63,917 nt of DNA, from assembly GCA_002633005.1 (NCBI GenBank), contig NMRA01000224.1, positions 54,910-118,826 on the forward strand. The letters are read 5' to 3'. Below the pieces are notes generated by a model. The model was given only the letters and a program-made list of their open reading frames with translations. It had not been told where the DNA came from and searched no databases. This document shows positions 36,201-46,993 of the stretch, piece by piece. The stretch comes from Phoronis australis. Lineage: Eukaryota > Phoronida > Phoronidae. Each line of letters begins with the position of its first letter. The first letter of the stretch is position 1. Both the position numbers and the translations under genes were made by a program.

Positions 36201-39200
36201 TACACACGTCATATCAACACTGTTTCCCCATTCTTAGCGGACAATTTCTTGAGCTATAGACTAAAGTAAGTTTTACTCGACTGCGTGTGTTTTGTCGGGT
36301 AAAATGGCGGCTTGGAAATGCAGACGAAGGTGTGCCAAGAATGCTGCGTTCTGATTGGTCAATTAAGCCGTCCGTCATAATCTTGACGATAGGTCAATTG
36401 CCCCTGATTAAAGTGACTAACCTGTTTGCTATGACCAGGTGCACACCTTATGAAGCATATATATATGAAGTGTATAAATAGCCAGATATTTTCAACTGAC
36501 CTTGGAATTCAGCGATAATAAACCCATGTTCTATCCAAGAATTGATCTTTTGATTTAGACCCCTTATAGTATTAAAGTATGTCTCAACATGTTCCTTACT
36601 CTGATGTGGGAAGCTATTTCCTGGTTTGCAAAGAACTGGCAGTTCAGTTTGCTTTGAGCCTATACTCGAACGCATTATTAAGTGACACGCCGTGACTAGC
36701 CAACCTGTAGAGTCTGATCACAAACAATAGTGAGCTGATAAATCTTTCAAAGCCCTGAAATCACCTCCAAGTTGATTAAGGAACAGTTTAAGAACAATTT
36801 GTTCACCAAAAGTTGTTTTTTGTGATATAGTGTTTATAGCCACCAATAAAATGCCTATGATGTCCTAATGATCATGTTGTTGGTGCCTCCAAATGTTTAT
36901 GATGTCCAGATTGGTGTCTGTTTGTAGTACCTGACAAAGTGGCTGAACAGTACATGGACAACATTCGCTGGATCAGGGAGGCAGGAGTACATCACATGGT
37001 GGTTGGGTCACAGGCCAGGATTCTATACTCAGACCAGAATGGTCGCGTGGCTCTTGCTTTGGCTTTCAATAAGGCAGTGGCTGATGGAACGCTCAAGGTA
37101 TGCTTCACAGTAAAGGGCGTCTAACCATCCAGTTGTAGGCACGGGCATCGAATCTTCTTCAAAGGTCACCGAATCATTCATGCAATCCCTATTCTTTGAT
37201 ACTGACAACAAGTAGTTCGACGTTTGTATGAATGACACTGAAGTTTGTTTAAAGGAGTTTTCATGTCACATGACTGTGTCATGTTGGGGTTCATTGCTGT
37301 GGATCACGATCCGGTTGTTTATGCATGATGTGATGCTGGGGTGAATAATTGTCTCAGGGTTCTATTTCACGAAAGTGACTTATGACTTCAAGACAGAAAT
37401 TTGTTCTCAAGCTTCCACTTCACAATTGTTGAATAAACAAGGCTTGGAATTTTCCGCGGATTTCTGCTTTTTTCAAATGTTCTGTCCGCACATTTTATTA
37501 TATTTCCGCGTAAAAAAAATTGGATTTGATGTAAAATTTCTGCGGCAAATTCCTTTCTTACCGCGGCATTTCAGACGACGTTCACCTCAAAAAGCGGAAG
37601 TTGCTCTTTATGTTTCGGAAGAACGTAAATTGTCAACATTGCCGGGGCATCTGGGATAGCGTGGTGGGATTTTCAATGGCGCCTCGTGTAATTGTAAACC
37701 GCGGTGACAAAAACTACGGCTCTGCAGCCAAAAATGTGTGGGTTGGGAGTGGACGGACGAGCTAACGAGCTAAAAGGATGCAGACACATGGTACTGGTGG
37801 TGGTAACGTCTTTTTTTTAGTCCTCCCGATTTTTGTCGGTGTAAGGTTCGCATCGACCATTTCAAGGCTGGGTAGCGGGCATGTTTTGGGCCGTAAAAGT
37901 TAAAAGTTTCCGCCTTTTTTTGTCATTGGTCATTCCAAGCCCTGAATAAAGGTTTAGCCGAGAAACTATGAGTGCATCACTTGTTTAGAAATGTTTTATA
38001 AGAATTTTCTCAGTAACTAGCTGCCAAGTTGTTGTTCTTAGAGACTTTGCATCTTTGCTCAAGTGATAGTTGTGGAGAGCGTAAGACTTAATTTCTGACT
38101 TGGCCTTTAGTCACTTTTCATGAAACCGGCCCCTGGGGTCATTTGCAACAGTTAAAAGGATTCAAAAGTTGGTTTTGTCCTGTTAGTGGGTATTTACAGT
38201 TACTCTCCCATCAAGTGGTTCTCTAGTATAAAATAACGTTCTGTACCCCTTGTCAACCCCCTAAAGTTTGGAGCAAGTTTGAAATCTCCTTTCAATGTCT
38301 GCTAAACCTAGCAAGTGTGACTAACGCTTTAGGCAAGTTACACGACAACTGTGGGGATGGGCTGCACCGAAAACCAGAGGACCCATCTTATGACACATTG
38401 TGTAAGTGCTTCAGTTGAATCCTGCTTTTAACACTCAGGTGAAACACCTATGGAGCATAAATAGGGGAGAGAACGAGAATTGGTTGAAATCAACAATATG
38501 TAGGGTTTAGTATCCTTTTAAGTAATGCCATTCCCTCTACTCACTTCAGTCATTGCCAAGTATTATTGAAGCGAGTGTTCCTGCGGTTGACTTTGATGAG
38601 ACAAAGTGAAGTAAAATAAACTGTGCTCAATGTTTGACTTTTCTTAATAATTAGTCAGTGTAATTAAAGGAATTGTAATCTGAAATTGAATTGAATTTGA
38701 ATTGAAATGCATTATATTGTAGATCCCAAAGTGTCAGTCATTTTTATTAGCAAAATTAGCTCAATATTTAAAAAATATACCAAAAATTTACAACAGAGAC
38801 TTAGGAATATTTTCCCTCAGACTATTCCTTGCTGGCTTTTGCTGCTTTAGTTTGTTGCTGAAATATCACTTTATCTGTGTTTTGTACTACACCTAGGGTC
38901 CAGTTGTCATCAGTAGAGACCATCATGATGTGAGTGGAACTGATAGTCCGTACAGAGAGACGTCGAACATTTATGACGGCTCGGCATTCTGTGCAGGTCA
39001 GTACTTATTTGTTAGGGGTGAAACTTAAAAGGATGGGGGCAACACCCTCCCAGTTACAGCTGAATTGTACAATAAATAATTAATTTGTTTAGCAAAATTG
39101 TAGAGCAAATGGTGTGATGGTCAGAATAAAAAGCTGAAATTTTTGATGATGAGAAGTTTGTTTTAGAAAGGGTGGAGTGGACAAATTGAGACTAAGGAAG

Positions 39201-41541
39201 GGATGGGAAATGTGTCATGTCATGGTTGGTTTTATGGAAAGTCTTAAACTTTACTGAAACAATAGGTGTTTGATGTTGACATCGGTGTTTAGTAATTTTT
39301 TCTTTTAAAAACCTCATTGCTGCTTGGTATAAGTAGTGTTACCATAAACTGATCTTATCAAATCTTGTGCCTTGAAACAATGCATTTCTTGCTCGAGATT
39401 GCTTCATAAACTTGGAGGAATTGACAATCTTGATTATTTTAATCAATAGGGAACAGGCTTTTAAAAACTCTGTGGTCAAACTCCAGATATTTTGATATTT
39501 TAACATTTCTCTTCTTAGACATGGCTGTACAGAATGTGATCGGGGACAGTTTCCGTGGTGCCACATGGGTTGCTATACACAACGGGGGAGGAGTTGGATG
39601 GTGAGGCTCTCAATGATAACATTCTTGTCAAGTCTTTAATCTTTGCTGCATATAAGTCTCTGAAGAAATTGTATAGCAATGCTCGATGGGTTGAGGATTG
39701 GCCATTTCTTCCTTTTCTTGGTGAACACATTGTGTGGTGGTAATTACAGTACCTATGTATAAAAACTTTGTCTCAAATTGTGTTTGCTTGCTGTTCACCT
39801 ATAGCAAGTAATTGTACTTTAATCTCTTTTATTTAAGTTGATAGAAGTTAGGACGCTGGGAAATCCATTAAATGTTAAAGGTTTGAAAATGATAAACAAG
39901 TAGTCTGAAATTCATGGCTTTAACTTTTCGTTGTTTTCGTGCTGCCGTGGTTTGTCGCATTTTTGTTCCAAGTGCATAGGCTGTCAGTAAATAATAGATG
40001 TTGAATCAAAGCATTAACTGAAATTATCTGCATCCTTATATTTACAGGGGTGAAGTGATCAACGGAGGATTTGGTCTTGTATTAGATGGATCAAATGAAT
40101 CTGGTGATCGGGCCAAACTCATGCTGCAGTGGGATGTCTCTAATGGGGTATGTGGTGAAATTGTGAAAATAAAGTTAAATCAATTTATCTACTAATAGTG
40201 GCTGGTCTTCAGAGTTATTAGTGTCAGATCTTGCAGGCATTTTTGTACGCGTATCTCAGAAAAATCAGTGGTAGAAGGTTTCAGGCAAATCCAGTTTCAT
40301 TTTAGACCAAAAGTTATTATAATGAGGGATAGCGACTTCGTGTTGTATTGTTTTTTTCATGGTTCGTACGAAACATTGATGGAAAATTCAAGGACATTTC
40401 AAGGACTTTTGGGGGTGGAACAAGGCATGATTAAAGCAAATTCCAGGACGTTTTAGTACAACTTTGGGTGTATTAACCAGGGCTTGGAATGACCAATGAC
40501 AAAAAACGCGGAAACTTCGAAACTTTTACGGCCCAAATCATACCCGATAACCAGCCTTGAAATGGTCAATGTGAACCTTTCCCCGAATCAGGAGGACTAA
40601 AAAAAAAAAAAAAAAACGTTACCACCATCAGTAGCATGCGTCTGCGTCCTTTTAGCTCGCTTGTCCACTCCCAGCCCTCACATTTTTGGCTGCAGAGCAG
40701 TAGTATTTGTCGCCGCGCTTAACAATAACACGAGACGCCATTGAAAATCCCACCACGCTGTCCGAGATGCCCCGGCAATGTTGACAATTTACGTTCCTCC
40801 GAAACATAAAGAGCAACTTCCGCTTTTCGAGGTGAACGTCGTCTGCAACGCCGCGGTAAGAAAGGAATTTGCCGCGGAAATTTTATATCAAATCCGATTT
40901 TTTTACGCGGAAATATTATAAAAAAAGCGGAAATCCGCGTTTCCGCAGAAAATTCCAAGCCCTGATTATTAAACACAACCCTCTTTCACAACTGGAAAAA
41001 TCTTTAAACGGGGAATGAAATTGGCAAACTAAATTTCATAAGTTTTAGTTGATACTTAAATGCGTAGAATATGTATCAAGATAAATGGCTACCATTCATG
41101 ATTTAAAAATAGATCTTTCAAGTATTTATTCAAGGCTAAAGCTGAAATTCAAGCCATGGCTTTTCATGGTCAGAATTTAATTCAACGCCAAAACTCTAAA
41201 TTCAAAGGCTTTTCAAGACTATAAAGCATGTCTTGTGTTGTACCTTAGTTTATCTACCTTTGTGCTAATTTGTAAGAAATGCACTATAAAGGCATTTTGT
41301 TACCCCTCTCCCAAATATGTTTTGATATTTCAGTCAATTGAGACAAAGATGGTCTTCTGTACTCATTTGTTGTATACATTAGCCAATAACATTTCAGGTC
41401 GCTCGCCGTTGCTGGTCTGGCAATGACAATGCTTACGAGGCCACCTGCAGGGCGATGAAACAAAACGACAAGCTGAAGGTGACCCTGCCATATTCAGTAG
41501 AGGACAGCACCTTATTGGATCATGCAGTGGACCAATCATAG
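24291..41541 (+). CDS. UROC1: Urocanate hydratase, complete 17-exon gene
   Basis: Urocanase adds water to urocanate to give imidazolonepropionate, step two of histidine breakdown, using tightly bound NAD+. Exons: 24291-24416, 25865-25995, 26622-26775, 27775-27903, 29240-29301, 29597-29663, 30262-30405, 30831-30982, 31915-32023, 32642-32712, 33299-33396, 34138-34335, 36928-37097, 38897-38996, 39519-39600, 40048-40147, 41398-41541. All introns are GT-AG, all phases agree, and the sum is 2,037 bases (678 residues; vertebrate enzymes are about 676). Landmarks are YGQMTAGSYCYIGPQGIVHG, the glycine-rich TSGLGGMSGAQAKAA, FWDYGNAFLLEA, GFGPFRWVCTS (conserved cysteine) and HNGGGVGWGEVINGGFGLVLDG. ATG 24291 gives MTSLKELCSGLP, the family's N-terminus. 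Exons 3 and 7 each have tandem partial copies beside them. Several introns hold MITEs. Confidence 0.97.
24977..25191 (+). mobile_element. hAT-like MITE, CAGTGGCGGAT family, copy 1
   Basis: It starts CAGTGGCGGATCTAGGAT and shares the internal GGGGGGCCCAACA block with 35127-35341. The right end is worn. It lies in UROC1 intron 1. Confidence 0.65.
26441..26661 (+). repeat. Three 90-bp copies of the UROC1 exon 3 start
   Basis: Units start at 26441, 26531 and 26621 with an exact 90-base period. Each has an AG acceptor followed by the exon text for R-(A/T)-YPID-(E/K)-YPCVS. The third copy continues into the full exon. The first two break off after CCAG. Copy 2 ends CCAG-GTACCT, which looks like a donor. 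Confidence 0.95.
28600..28755 (-). repeat. tRNA-derived SINE (tRNA-like head)
   Basis: On the minus strand a tRNA-like head lies at about 28751-28680. TGGCCTG pairs with CAGGTCA, the T arm is GTGGG-TTCGAGT-CCCAC, and the B box GGTTCGAGTCC is perfect. The D and anticodon arms do not fold into a normal tRNA. An unrelated tail follows with CAGCTCGGTTTTAACC and AATAAAGC. It lies in UROC1 intron 4. Confidence 0.55.
30180..30248 (+). repeat. Two-copy tandem repeat
   Basis: TTTTCCAAGATC-TGTGT-AGTTTGCTCACGAGAATTA occurs twice in direct succession, just before the UROC1 exon 7 acceptor. Confidence 0.7.
30340..30745 (+). repeat. Tandem copies of the UROC1 exon 7 end and donor
   Basis: The exon text for GMSGAQAKAAVICGCVGVIAE plus the donor GAG-GTGAGT is present at 30345 (the real exon) and again at 30431, 30519 and 30607 (period 86-88). 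A decayed fifth copy lies near 30690. Copies 2 to 4 keep the donor. Confidence 0.95.
31228..31412 (+). repeat. SINE fragment with B box
   Basis: GGTTCAAGTCC within a CTGGG-CCCGG stem (about 31289-31308) is a pol III B-box T arm. The decamer GAATATTTTT occurs near both ends (about 31228 and 31402), consistent with a target-site duplication. It lies in UROC1 intron 8. Confidence 0.5.
32972..33089. mobile_element. Hairpin MITE family H, copy 1
   Basis: Inverted arms contain GGCAATAGTCAGATACAACG and, opposite, ACATCCGACTATTGCC. They also contain CATTTTGAG opposite CTCAAAATG. It is related to 49912-50020 and lies in UROC1 intron 10. Confidence 0.7.
35127..35341 (+). mobile_element. hAT-like MITE, CAGTGGCGGAT family, copy 2
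   Basis: It starts CAGTGGCGGATCTAGGATAC and ends near AATCCGCCTATGG. A single N beside a C run (35316) marks an uncertain base. It lies in UROC1 intron 12. Confidence 0.7.
36581..36722 (+). repeat. Interspersed repeat, GACACGCCGTGAC family
   Basis: The copy starts GTCTCAACATGTTCCTTACT and carries GTGACACGCCGTGACTAG and GTAGAGTCTGATCA. It lies in UROC1 intron 12. Confidence 0.5.
37439..37943 (+). mobile_element. hAT-like MITE, GGGCTTGGAAT family, copy 1
   Basis: It is 505 bases with ends AAGGCTTGGAAT and ATTCCAAGCCCT. The flanks GAATAAAC (37431-37438) and GAATAAAG (37944-37951) match at 7 of 8 bases. It shares a long internal block with the copies at 40479 and 54453 and lies in UROC1 intron 13. 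Confidence 0.85.
38152..38521 (+). mobile_element. TTAA-ended MITE family, copy 2
   Basis: It is 370 bases with inverted ends TTAAAAGGATTC and GTATCCTTTTAA, beginning and ending in TTAA. It is related to 351-715 and 20500-20690. Confidence 0.6.
40479..40963 (-). mobile_element. hAT-like MITE, GGGCTTGGAAT family, copy 2
   Basis: It is 485 bases, reverse orientation, with ends AGGGCTTGGAAT and ATTCCAAGCCCT. The flank TATTAACC on the left resembles TATTAAAC on the right, displaced by three bases. It lies in UROC1 intron 16. Confidence 0.85.
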
Positions 41542-42879
41542 TGCACTTCCTGCACACAGGGACTACTTTCAGTTGATTTTTGTCATGCCTTCCCTATCAC
41601 TGTTCACTGCATATTATGTTGAAGATTCATTGAAAGTATTCCCCTTTCGGTTCTTTTGACTTACACTGCGCAACACCCAGTTTTTATGTTCAAACTACCA
41701 GTTAATAGGAATGGAAATGCCAGTATATGGGTGACCATAAGCTCTGCTAGGCAATTGTTCAACTCAATATCTCCTGCAGAAAAGAGACAATAATTGCCAT
41801 TGTTAATTTGCATGAGGCACAGTGATTCTCACAAAATGAAGTTTCGTCAATTATGGTTGTAACCCTGGAGGAACTGATTAAAACCAACTTTTTTGTTTGA
41901 AAATTTTCGCTTCGAATTAAGTATTATTTACGGAAGAGTAAGGGGGTCTGATGTCTTCCGTGGTTCAAATCTCGCTATGTTTGTGATAGATTGCAAAAAC
42001 TATGCAAAGCTTTAGTTGTACATTTTGACGATAGTACTTGTTGTTTCTTCATTCCAACATTGTGACTTACTTTTTGTTCTATATTAACAATAACTATAAA
42101 TTCCAGTCATAAGACGGTCCATGTAAAGAGTGCTTCCACCCTGTGTTTTAGTAACGACTTATTTTTGTTTAGGTGAACCATTTTTGTACCTAAGTCATGT
42201 ACGTGATGATTGTAATTTATACAAAATGATGCTACGATGGAGAAAAAGAGTTTGCGCTGTTTGTGTGATATGTGAAGCCAGTTTAGCATGTTTTGAATAT
42301 TAAATTGAATTCTAAATAACATTTTGTAATAAATTTCTCGCAATCCAACGTACTTGTATTCTCTGAGCAAATTCTTCCAAAATATGTTTCACATTTGACC
42401 TTGTAGGTACTGTACCATTCCCACAAGTCCATTTTGTGCACTCGGGCCTTCAGATAAGTTGCCTTCTCCGGTTGTTATGCGAGTTTAACAGGTATCCGTC
42501 TGCGTAACACAATATAGAAAGGTTACACATGATTGGTACAGAACACTTAGCCATGTTAACGGGCATAACACCACCCGACGTATACCTGGCCTCAGTTGTG
42601 TCACTTGAACAAAAGATAACGCAAGATACATATTAATACCCACAGTCAACTGCAACATTACCGAAGCTATGAAGTCAAAACAAATTGTAACTTGCATTTA
42701 GAAAGCACACTGAACCTATGTTCTGGTTTTGCACTATTTCAACAGCTAACACTTCCATAAACCCGGTTCACAATATTGTAGAAAACCTACACTAGCCATG
42801 GCTTATCTATGAGAGTTCACCTGCTACCTGGAAATGACGTTGTTAAGGCAGTTCAGTCATCACCAAACAGGTGTCCTAC
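41542..42879. other. UROC1 3' region, tail-to-tail gap with MED20
   Basis: No gene is supported. ATTAAA at 41877-41882 is the nearest plausible poly(A) signal after the UROC1 stop. AATAAA at about 42332 is an alternative. Confidence 0.35.
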
Positions 42880-43123
42880 AGGGCTTGGAATTTTCCTCTC
42901 TTAAAAGGATTTCCTCTTTTGGTTTCAATTTCCCATTTGATTTTCAGTTTCCTCCTTTTGTGTCCCTTTTTTATCATGATTTTGACTTTATTCTGACATG
43001 CAAAAACGTTTATTTCAGTTAAATTTTACAACAAAAAAGTATTTCTATCACACAAGCCTATATGTGGACACTACAGCACCTGGAAATTTTTCCTCATTTT
43101 TGTCAATAGTCATTCCACGCCCT
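42880..43123 (+). mobile_element. hAT-like MITE, GGGCTTGGAAT family, short copy
   Basis: It is 244 bases with ends AGGGCTTGGAATTTTCC and GTCATTCCACGCCCT. The inner sequence is unlike the longer copies, so it is a different subfamily or a deletion form. No target duplication is visible. Confidence 0.65.
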
Positions 43124-43572
43124 GCCTCTTAAGCTCTGGCTTTCAATGAAATACACTATAGAAATAGGTTTCACTTTGAAACTGCACTTGCACAGTTTAT
43201 CTGGCAACATAACGGAAAATGAATGGAACAGCTCCAGCTCATAAATTGGTCTCGTAACATTCCTTACGGTGATAGGATTCCAGCATCAAAACCAATAGTA
43301 ACTCAACGAAAATTTTCAGAATTTATTTTGGTAGTCCAACACTGAAATAATGCACTGCTTGTGACTGGAGTTGCTAAAAAGAGAGATATACGTGTACTTT
43401 CCTGCAGTATTTCCAATAATGGTGATCACTCACAAAAGAGATAGTGACATCACCGGCTCCACTAGTGAGCATACATCACAGAGACTTCAGTAACCTAGCA
43501 CCCCTCAACAGGCTAGTAGAAAATAACCTGATAAAACACCCCCCCCCCCAATTCAGATCTGATCTTGAGCTA

Positions 43573-46500
43573 CTATCTTCCAGGAATGGTAGCTGACTTT
43601 TTGTAATTATCAAACAGTTCTAGATACTGATGTATAGTGTCTGACGGTGTGTATACATTGTCCATAACAGTCTTCAAGTGGTTACATGCACTGTTGACGC
43701 ACTGGCCAAGAAGGCCCTGTAGCAACTCCTTCAACAAACCCCAACACTCGGCTCCCACACAACACGGCAAGTACTCGGCCTGTAAACAAGTAAACAGGAT
43801 GATCAAAATCAGCTGAGAAGATTCATCCCAGTGTAATGTAAGTACTCCCGCTGATCAGTTTTAAGTTACAGTGTGTCAAAATACAATATCTCATCATTGA
43901 ATGCTTATTAAATCTAGAGTCTAATCCTTGGGCTTGAAAACTGACAAGCTTCAAGTAAACTTATACTCCAATAATCTGCTCATGAAGGAAACTTTTGATT
44001 TAGAACATTACAATTATAAATTGGTCTCAACTTGTTCCTTTCTCACCGGAAAAGCAATTTGTTGTGATTGCTGAAAGCTTGTTACTCCTTGAGACTTTGC
44101 TCGGCGCATAAAATGACACAGCGTGATGAGCCAACTTATAGAGCCTTGTTGAGTATACTACTAGCATCATTAGTAACAGCAAAAATTGCAAACCTCTATT
44201 AAAATTCCCTTGAAGGTAGACGTCTCTCCAGCAGTTACAGAGCCAACTTTTACAATGAAATCTCCAAGTTCATATCTCTGTCCTTTAGACTCGATATGGG
44301 CGCTCCGCCTCGGTGCGTAGAAGGGCCGTAATTTTGCCACAAGCAGATCAAACATGTTATCTGCCAGCAGGCACAGACCGCTATCTAGAATGGCGTAACA
44401 CGTGGCCGGTGTCTCAGAGTTGTGTAGTATGTTGAGCAGTTTACGTTGAGCTATAATAAAACAACATAAGGATTTTCAAAAAGTTAGAATGTTAGTGTAA
44501 ATACAGACTAATCATATTAGAACAAATTGAATATACTATTCACATGCTCATAACAATAAACCTACAAGCCACGAGTGCTGAATACAAAGTGGTTACAATT
44601 GATTGCAGTGAACATAGGTTCGATTGAGCACTAAATCAGAGGGTCAAAGATTAACTTTAACAACAAAATAAGAATGAATTAAGCTGCTGTCGTTCATTAA
44701 TCCAAAAATAACACTTATGAGCTCTATTCCGACCACAAGAAGTGACACAAGTGACTTGTCTTATTTCACAGCCTAGGTTTTTGTAAGAATCAAAAAATGA
44801 CACATTCGAAGTTTGCATCGTTTGAATTGCCAAATTCTAACTAAACGTATGTTACCTAAACAGTGGCCAAACTAGAAGAAAAGTCAGAGATTTTGTTGAA
44901 ACACAATTCTTGTACCACTGTTATTTGTCAGTTAACAAGAATGATTTGAACTCTGATCATGTTTTTGTTGAAAGCAATTCCACACCACTTCCTTTCAACC
45001 CATTCAAAGCTGAAAAATGTTGTTGTGAACTTGGTATTCTCTCGTTATGTGGCATCATGAGGTGCTGTCTTTGTTCGTCTGTATGTGTGCGTGCGTGCGT
45101 GTGTGTGTGTGTGAATGTACGCGTTGTTTTCGTGGTGAGCCTGAATATAAGTCACATGATTCTGGGAATGATTTTGAACGTTCTCTTGGGTGTGAGACCT
45201 CTGGTCAGGCAAGACGTACATTTTGGAGTGTCCTCGTTTGACTCAACTTGAGTGTCAATCCACGTGAAGTCTGACAGCTTTAAGTATGGAAAGTCTATCT
45301 CCTGAACTATCAGCTTACAAGCCAAGTTCACAAAAATGTTAATGATGGCAGATAAAGTGTACTGGAGAGGAGTATTCAACAAAAGATGGTATAAAATGTG
45401 CTTACCTGTTGGTACCTGTGATTGATAAGAGTCACAGTCAACAGTGAATGTTCCTGTCTTCCGGCCACCCAGCAATTCCAGTCTATTACAGATTTGTTCA
45501 ACAACTTGACCCCCGGTCTTTCCTTCTGGCACGGGCACATCAACTACACTGAAACACCAAGCTACAATTGTAACATTCATTCATATCTACTTGCAACTCG
45601 CAAGTTAGAATAACTTTTTAATCAAAATACTGAGGTCAGACCATTCTCTTGTACCAATAAAAGTACTCCCATTTAGGACTTCTAATAACATGGGGACAGG
45701 CACAATAAGGAAATTTCACAGAGACATAAAGAAACTCTTCTGATGTCTGAAATCTGGCATGAGCTGGGATTTGAACTACACCGTACTCCAGCTTTTGTAA
45801 CAAAGAAAAGAAAGATATCAATTTCTAAACTGTGCACATGCACCATTAGTGCAATTGTTTGATTTGATAAAGAAGATCTTTCAGGTGACAATTTCTGTGC
45901 TCGAAAGGTATTCACACTAACAGCAATATGACTGATGGTTTTGAGCTAGTGTGGGTCATAATTTGCTGAAAAGCCTACATACGAAAGCAAAGTCATACAT
46001 ACGAGCACTAAATCATACACACGAACAATTAATCGTTTGGCGTGAACATGGAATCCTGCTTAAGCTCATGATCGCGTACGCGTGAACTTGGAATTGAATA
46101 TTCATTCGGGCAATCAGGTGAAACTTGTTGTTCAGTTTAAACAATTTTTGTAATTATTGGTCTCATGGACACACAAATAGCAAAACTTGTGTCAAAGAAT
46201 TGGAGAAATATGTGAACGGTTAAATCAATTATTGTTTGGTTAATAAGATCACTAATAGTTGAAAAAATATTGGTTAAAATTTATTATCTTCTATATGTAA
46301 TTTTATTTAGTGCAGTGCAAATTTTTATCAACGTGAACGCGATTATTTGAGCAAAATTGTCAAGGTTGCTTGTGTATTCCAAGTTCACGCATACGCGATT
46401 TTGAGATTAAACAAGACTCATGCACAGCAACATTACTATGAGATTTTAGTGGATCGTCGTGCACATGATTTTTGTAATTGTTCGCATGCGAGATTTTTAG

Positions 46501-46858
46501 GTTCGTATGCATGATTCATAGGTTCGTATGCATGATTCAAAGATTTGTAGGAGGCTCGTGTGAACGGTTCTATGGGACCCCTGAGTACAGTAGCCTACTA
46601 CAGTACTCGGTACAGTCAGTAGGCTGTTGTAGGGCCAGCAGAGGCGATGGTCATTGCCCGACATTGCCTAGGCTGTAAGCCGGTATCGGCTACTCCCAGC
46701 GGCAGCGACAACTCACTGGCAAAATATACACCACAAAAGGGTCACAAACCCTACTCCAAAAGGAGGCTTGATGGAAAAATTAATGAAGTCTGACGAGAAA
46801 AAGTTCAGGAGATCAGTAAACAGGGTAAAAGGGTAAATACGAACCAAGCGACACCCAT
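43573..46858 (-). CDS. MED20: Mediator complex subunit 20, complete 4-exon gene
   Basis: MED20 is a head-module subunit of Mediator, the coactivator that links regulators to RNA polymerase II. Minus-strand coding exons: 46858-46845, 45548-45406, 44450-44194, 43779-43573. Phases agree and the total is 621 bases (206 residues; human about 212). The joined start is MGVACVVDVPVPEGKT, the family N-terminus. Other matches are LELLGGRKTGTFTVDCDSYQ, ILHNSETPATCYAIL, GDFIVKVGSVTAG, an ECWGLLKELLQ segment near the end, and YLELFDNYKK. The first coding exon has only 14 bases and uses donor GTTCGT. Start codons of MED20 and SNRPF are 135 bases apart, head to head. TTTATT at 43322-43327 (AATAAA on the minus strand) is a plausible poly(A) signal. 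Intron 1 holds a foldback element. Confidence 0.94.
44018..44152 (+). repeat. Interspersed repeat, GACACGCCGTGAC family
   Basis: It starts AAATTGGTCTCAACTTGTTC and carries GACACAGCGTGATGAG and TATAGAGCCTTG. It lies in MED20 intron 3. Confidence 0.5.
45972..46556. mobile_element. Foldback element in MED20 intron 1
   Basis: The left part has repeated CATAC(A/G)CGA motifs (AGCCTACATACGAAAGC and onward). The right part has the inverse, GGTTCGTATGCATGATTCA, twice. Further in, GCGTGAACTTGGAAT (left) faces ATTCCAAGTTCACGC (right). It is about 585 bases in all. Confidence 0.7.
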
Positions 46859-46993
46859 TTCACACTGGATCGCTCGCTGCCACTTCGAATTACAGGAAGA
46901 CTACTAGTGTCATCTATTGATGGAAGTTGTAAAAAGAAAACCGCTAGGATCGCTGTCGTAAGCAGCACGCGTTACTCCGTCGCAAGTTTCACA
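46859..46993. promoter_or_regulatory. Putative bidirectional MED20/SNRPF promoter
   Basis: These 135 bases separate the start codons of two divergent housekeeping genes, so both promoters and both 5' untranslated regions must fit here or overlap. There is no TATA box. CAGGAAG at 46895-46901 is an ETS-type core. The ends are CpG-containing (GGATCGCTCGC, GCACGCGTTACTCCGTCGC). Confidence 0.7.

Noticed and set aside
45060-45115. GT microsatellite as a regulatory element
   Set aside because: It is a simple intronic (GT)n and (GTGC)n run with nothing to suggest a role.
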